Positions 61,601 through 64,000 of a stretch of DNA of 64,000 bases are shown piece after piece. A model generated the notes under the pieces. It had not been told where the DNA came from. It saw only the letters and a list, made by a program, of their open reading frames with translations, and searched no databases. Position 1 is the stretch's first letter; each line of letters begins with the position of its first letter. The DNA comes from Zygnema cylindricum (lineage: Eukaryota; Streptophyta; Zygnematophyceae; Zygnematales; Zygnemataceae). The stretch covers positions 186,001-250,000 of the forward strand of contig JBBHKE010001534.1 in NCBI GenBank assembly GCA_037447655.1. The letters run 5' to 3'. The translations under genes were made by a program, and so were the position numbers.

Positions 61601-62058
61601 AGTCTATTAGAAGTAAATGGGTTATTAAATTAAAATTGAACCCAGATAATACTTTAGACAGGTATAAGGCTCGCTTCATTGCTAACGAGTATAATCACAA
61701 AGAGGGGATAGATTATGAAGAAACTTTTTCACCGGTTATAAGGTTTCCATCGGTCCGCATCTTACTTACATTGGCTGCCATAGAGGATTTTGACATCCAC
61801 CAAATGGATGTCAAAGCTGCCTTTTTGCATGGTGATATACATGAGGACATTTAGATGAAGCAACCAGAGGGTTATGAGGAAGTGGGAAAAGAAAATCTTG
61901 AGTGCAAGCTTTTAAAATCTTGGTATGGCTTAAAGCATGCCCGCGTCAGTGGAACTGAAAGTTAGATGAGTTCTTGACAAGGTTACGATTTACTAGAATT
62001 AGCTCTGATCATTCAATATATGTGACATATGATGATAATCCTGATGAAGTGATATTCA
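58690..62058 (+). mobile_element. Ty1/copia element, gag to RT, decayed
   Basis: Plus-strand order: gag (58708-59718, QQVIGPPPKLPIFDGSDYLY, then a basic Gly/Arg tract, with the zinc-knuckle cysteines lost), protease WLADSGASAHMC (about 59750), pre-integrase LWHKRLGHVNYDRLEKMV (about 60180), integrase LIYSDVWGP, DNGGEY and GVSERMNKT (DDE residues visible), chromo-like FLGYDDHAKGYKVYDI (61030), and RT NPDNTLDRYKARF to HQMDVKAAFLHGD (61636-61854). It stops at the strand before YVDD, where an LTR begins at 62059. Several stops are present, e.g. TAG 60828-60830 at a Trp position. Confidence 0.8.
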
Positions 62059-62945
62059 TTGTGAAATTATGTGGTCTCCATTGATTCACAGAATGAGCAG
62101 CCTATGTAAAGCCTCTTGGATAATATTTGCCCCTTCCACATTCCCACTGAATAAGCGCCGCCCAGGCACAAAAATATTCTAACCACCCTCACCCCTCTGA
62201 GGACAAGACTCCCCTGAGTCAAACGCAAAAAGAATCCCCGAATTTGCTCAAAAAAGAATCCCCGAATTTGCTCCACTGAGCAGTAAGTTATGGCTTGTCA
62301 AAGATGACCTTTATAGTTACAAGCTCTCTTAGAGAGAGGTCCCTAAATATCACAAAGTCTTGGTCTGCCTACTCACGACTACCTACTACTAAACCCTAGT
62401 CCATTAGGAAAACTATATAGTACAAGAAGGTACAATGGGCGATGTACTTATTGTACGACCATTGTACGATAAGGTCTACAAGGTGACACTTGTCAAATCG
62501 GGAGCCATTGTTCCTCCTCCCAACTTCTGCGGTATCAAATAATGTGGCGCCACGTGGCACCGCGTGAAGCTATCCCCGTATGCCGCCAAAAGCTCACTTC
62601 GTGTGGTGGTTATCATGCCGGCTGTCCGATCAAAACATATTTTACACGGTTCAGATTCGCGTACATGCATGAATTGTTCGTATTCGTTAGTCTGGTGTTA
62701 ATTAGCTATCGCGTTAATGTTTTTATATTTTATAATCCGTAACGTGTATCGTTTCGATAACGCCTTAGTGGATAAGACATACGACTGCATAGTGGTCCGC
62801 AGACCCCGGTTAAAATCTGGACGTAGGCAATATTTTGGTAAAATATCCTCTACTTCTAAATCTGCCACTTTCTAAATATCGCGGCAGCCATGGCGTGCCT
62901 TTGATCCTCACTCTATCTCTCTTTAAAGTGGAAATAGATTAGAGA
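62059..62945 (-). repeat. copia LTR inserted between opposed pol fragments
   Basis: It resembles the LTR at 39573-40440 throughout, with the tRNA-like block on the plus strand (62750-62830, degenerate B box GGTTAAAATCT) and the GTAC core (62420-62465). Its left neighbour is plus-strand RT and its right neighbour is minus-strand RT. A simple insertion into one element therefore does not explain the arrangement. Confidence 0.7.
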
Positions 62946-64000
62946 ATATATGGAGTGATCTGAACTAATCTGATATACCCCAAACCGGTTAGAAATTCGT
63001 CCAGTTTTATATTCCATTGTCGCGGGGTTTGCTTAAGCCCATTGAGTGATTTTATCAATTTGCAAACCTAACTTTCTTCCCCACTTTCCACGAATCATTT
63101 CAGTTGCCTCATGTAAATTTCTTCTTCCAACTCTGCGTGCAAAAAATTCGTTTTAATATCCATCTGGTGTATTTCCATATCCTCTGCTGCGTCTAAACTT
63201 AAAAGGATTCTAACAGAAGGAAATCTGACTACAAGTGCAAAGGTTTCTTCGTAGTCTATCCTCTCTTTTTGAGTATACCCCTTTGGAACTAACCTAGATT
63301 TGTACCTTTCAATGGTATTATCCGGGTTTAATTTAAATTTAAAATCCCACTTACATCCGATCGGTTTTTGGTCTGGTGGACAATCTACCAACTCCCATGT
63401 ATTGGCTTCCATGAGGGAGGCCATTTCTTCATTTAGAACAGTGATCCACCGGTTACTTTCTGGGGTGTTTATGGCCTCCAAGTATGTCTGAGGTTCATGT
63501 GGGTGAGACATCTTTATGAGTTGGTTATTTACTTGTCTTTCTTGAAGTCGTTTACTACTTGTTCTTCCCCATTCAAAATCGGACGTCGGTATGGAAGGCA
63601 TCCTTGGGTTTCGTTTAGGAAGATTTTCAGCTTCCCTATCTTCCAATTCCGGTGTCTCATCAAGTTCCCCATCGGTTTCCACTTCGTATTGTGGAGTTGC
63701 CTCGGATGTTGTCCTTTCCTCCCTCTCCTTTAGTAGATCTACAGATTTTTATTTTTCTCCATCCTCCTTCTCTTCAAAGTCAAAGTCAGAAAACTGATCC
63801 GTTTCAAATCTGATTTTGACTTCCTTATTAAATTTGAATGGATCAATGGACCTCTCTTCAGTCATCACCACTATGTGTTTTACTAGAATTATATCTCTCT
63901 TTTTCAAGTCATACACCTGGTATCCTTTTGTGCTCTCATCATATCCTACAAGATATCTTAGTTTCCCTCTTCCCTCTAACTTCCATTTAGTCTTATCGGA
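62946..64000 (-). mobile_element. Ty1/copia integrase-linker-RT fragment, runs off the window
   Basis: The minus strand enters from the right edge with the integrase C-terminal segment (LVGYDESTKGYQVYDLKK, about 63930). It then has an acidic linker and the RT frame 63682-63095 (WELVDCPPDQKPIGCKW, ERYKSRLVPKGYTQKE, IHQMDIKTNFLHAELEEEIY). It ends at the SDHSIY-like segment near 62960, where the LTR begins. There are several stops downstream of 63095. Confidence 0.75.

Noticed and set aside
27786-64000. CRISPR-like or prokaryotic defence content
   Set aside because: Repeats are LTRs, MITEs and microsatellites; no regularly spaced short repeats or cas-like frames were found, and the genes are spliced eukaryotic ones.

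Overview
This is a piece of a nuclear eukaryotic genome. It carries spliced host genes with GT-AG introns and one probable GC-AG intron. The rest is AT-rich intergenic DNA full of inverted-repeat transposons (MITEs) and decayed Ty1/copia and Ty3/gypsy retroelements. Two 10-base N runs show that it is a scaffold. The host genes include a plant/algal-type glucosylceramide synthase relative, a Rubisco-LSMT-type SET gene with a possible plastid leader, and a type II membrane protein. I read this as a photosynthetic eukaryote, possibly a red alga, but the sequence alone does not fix the lineage.

Bases 1-25,300 hold the host genes. These are a GT21 ceramide glucosyltransferase-like gene (8162-9856, minus), a broken SET-domain gene (about 14993-17693, plus), and a three-exon type II membrane protein of 609 residues (18578-22433, minus) that ends convergently with the SET locus. 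Between them lie at least five copies of a PIF/Harbinger-like MITE (family H2). One H2 copy contains a second Harbinger-like MITE (H1) with a clean TAA duplication. A small MITE family (M3) with TACACCG-type ends sits in H2 copies, and one copy sits in an intron of the SET gene. A 49-bp minisatellite and an (AT)n tract are also present.

Bases 25,800-64,000 are a retrotransposon graveyard. Copia fragments lie in both orientations with many LTRs, some solo, head-to-head or inserted into reverse transcriptase/RNase H sequence. One gypsy copy (33.0-36.1 kb) is split by an H2 MITE. No retroelement here looks fully intact. Most premature stops fall at Gln or Trp positions, as expected from C-to-T or G-to-A transitions. 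Inside this graveyard is an intronless O-fucosyltransferase-like pseudogene (49.6-50.5 kb, minus) that keeps one frame for roughly 290 codons despite several stops.

The most unusual pattern is in the copia LTRs. Many copies carry, antisense to the element, a tRNA-like block with A-box and B-box motifs, plus a GTAC-rich palindromic core. This recalls the 5S-derived blocks of Cassandra elements, but here the block resembles a tRNA (tRNA-Arg by eye).
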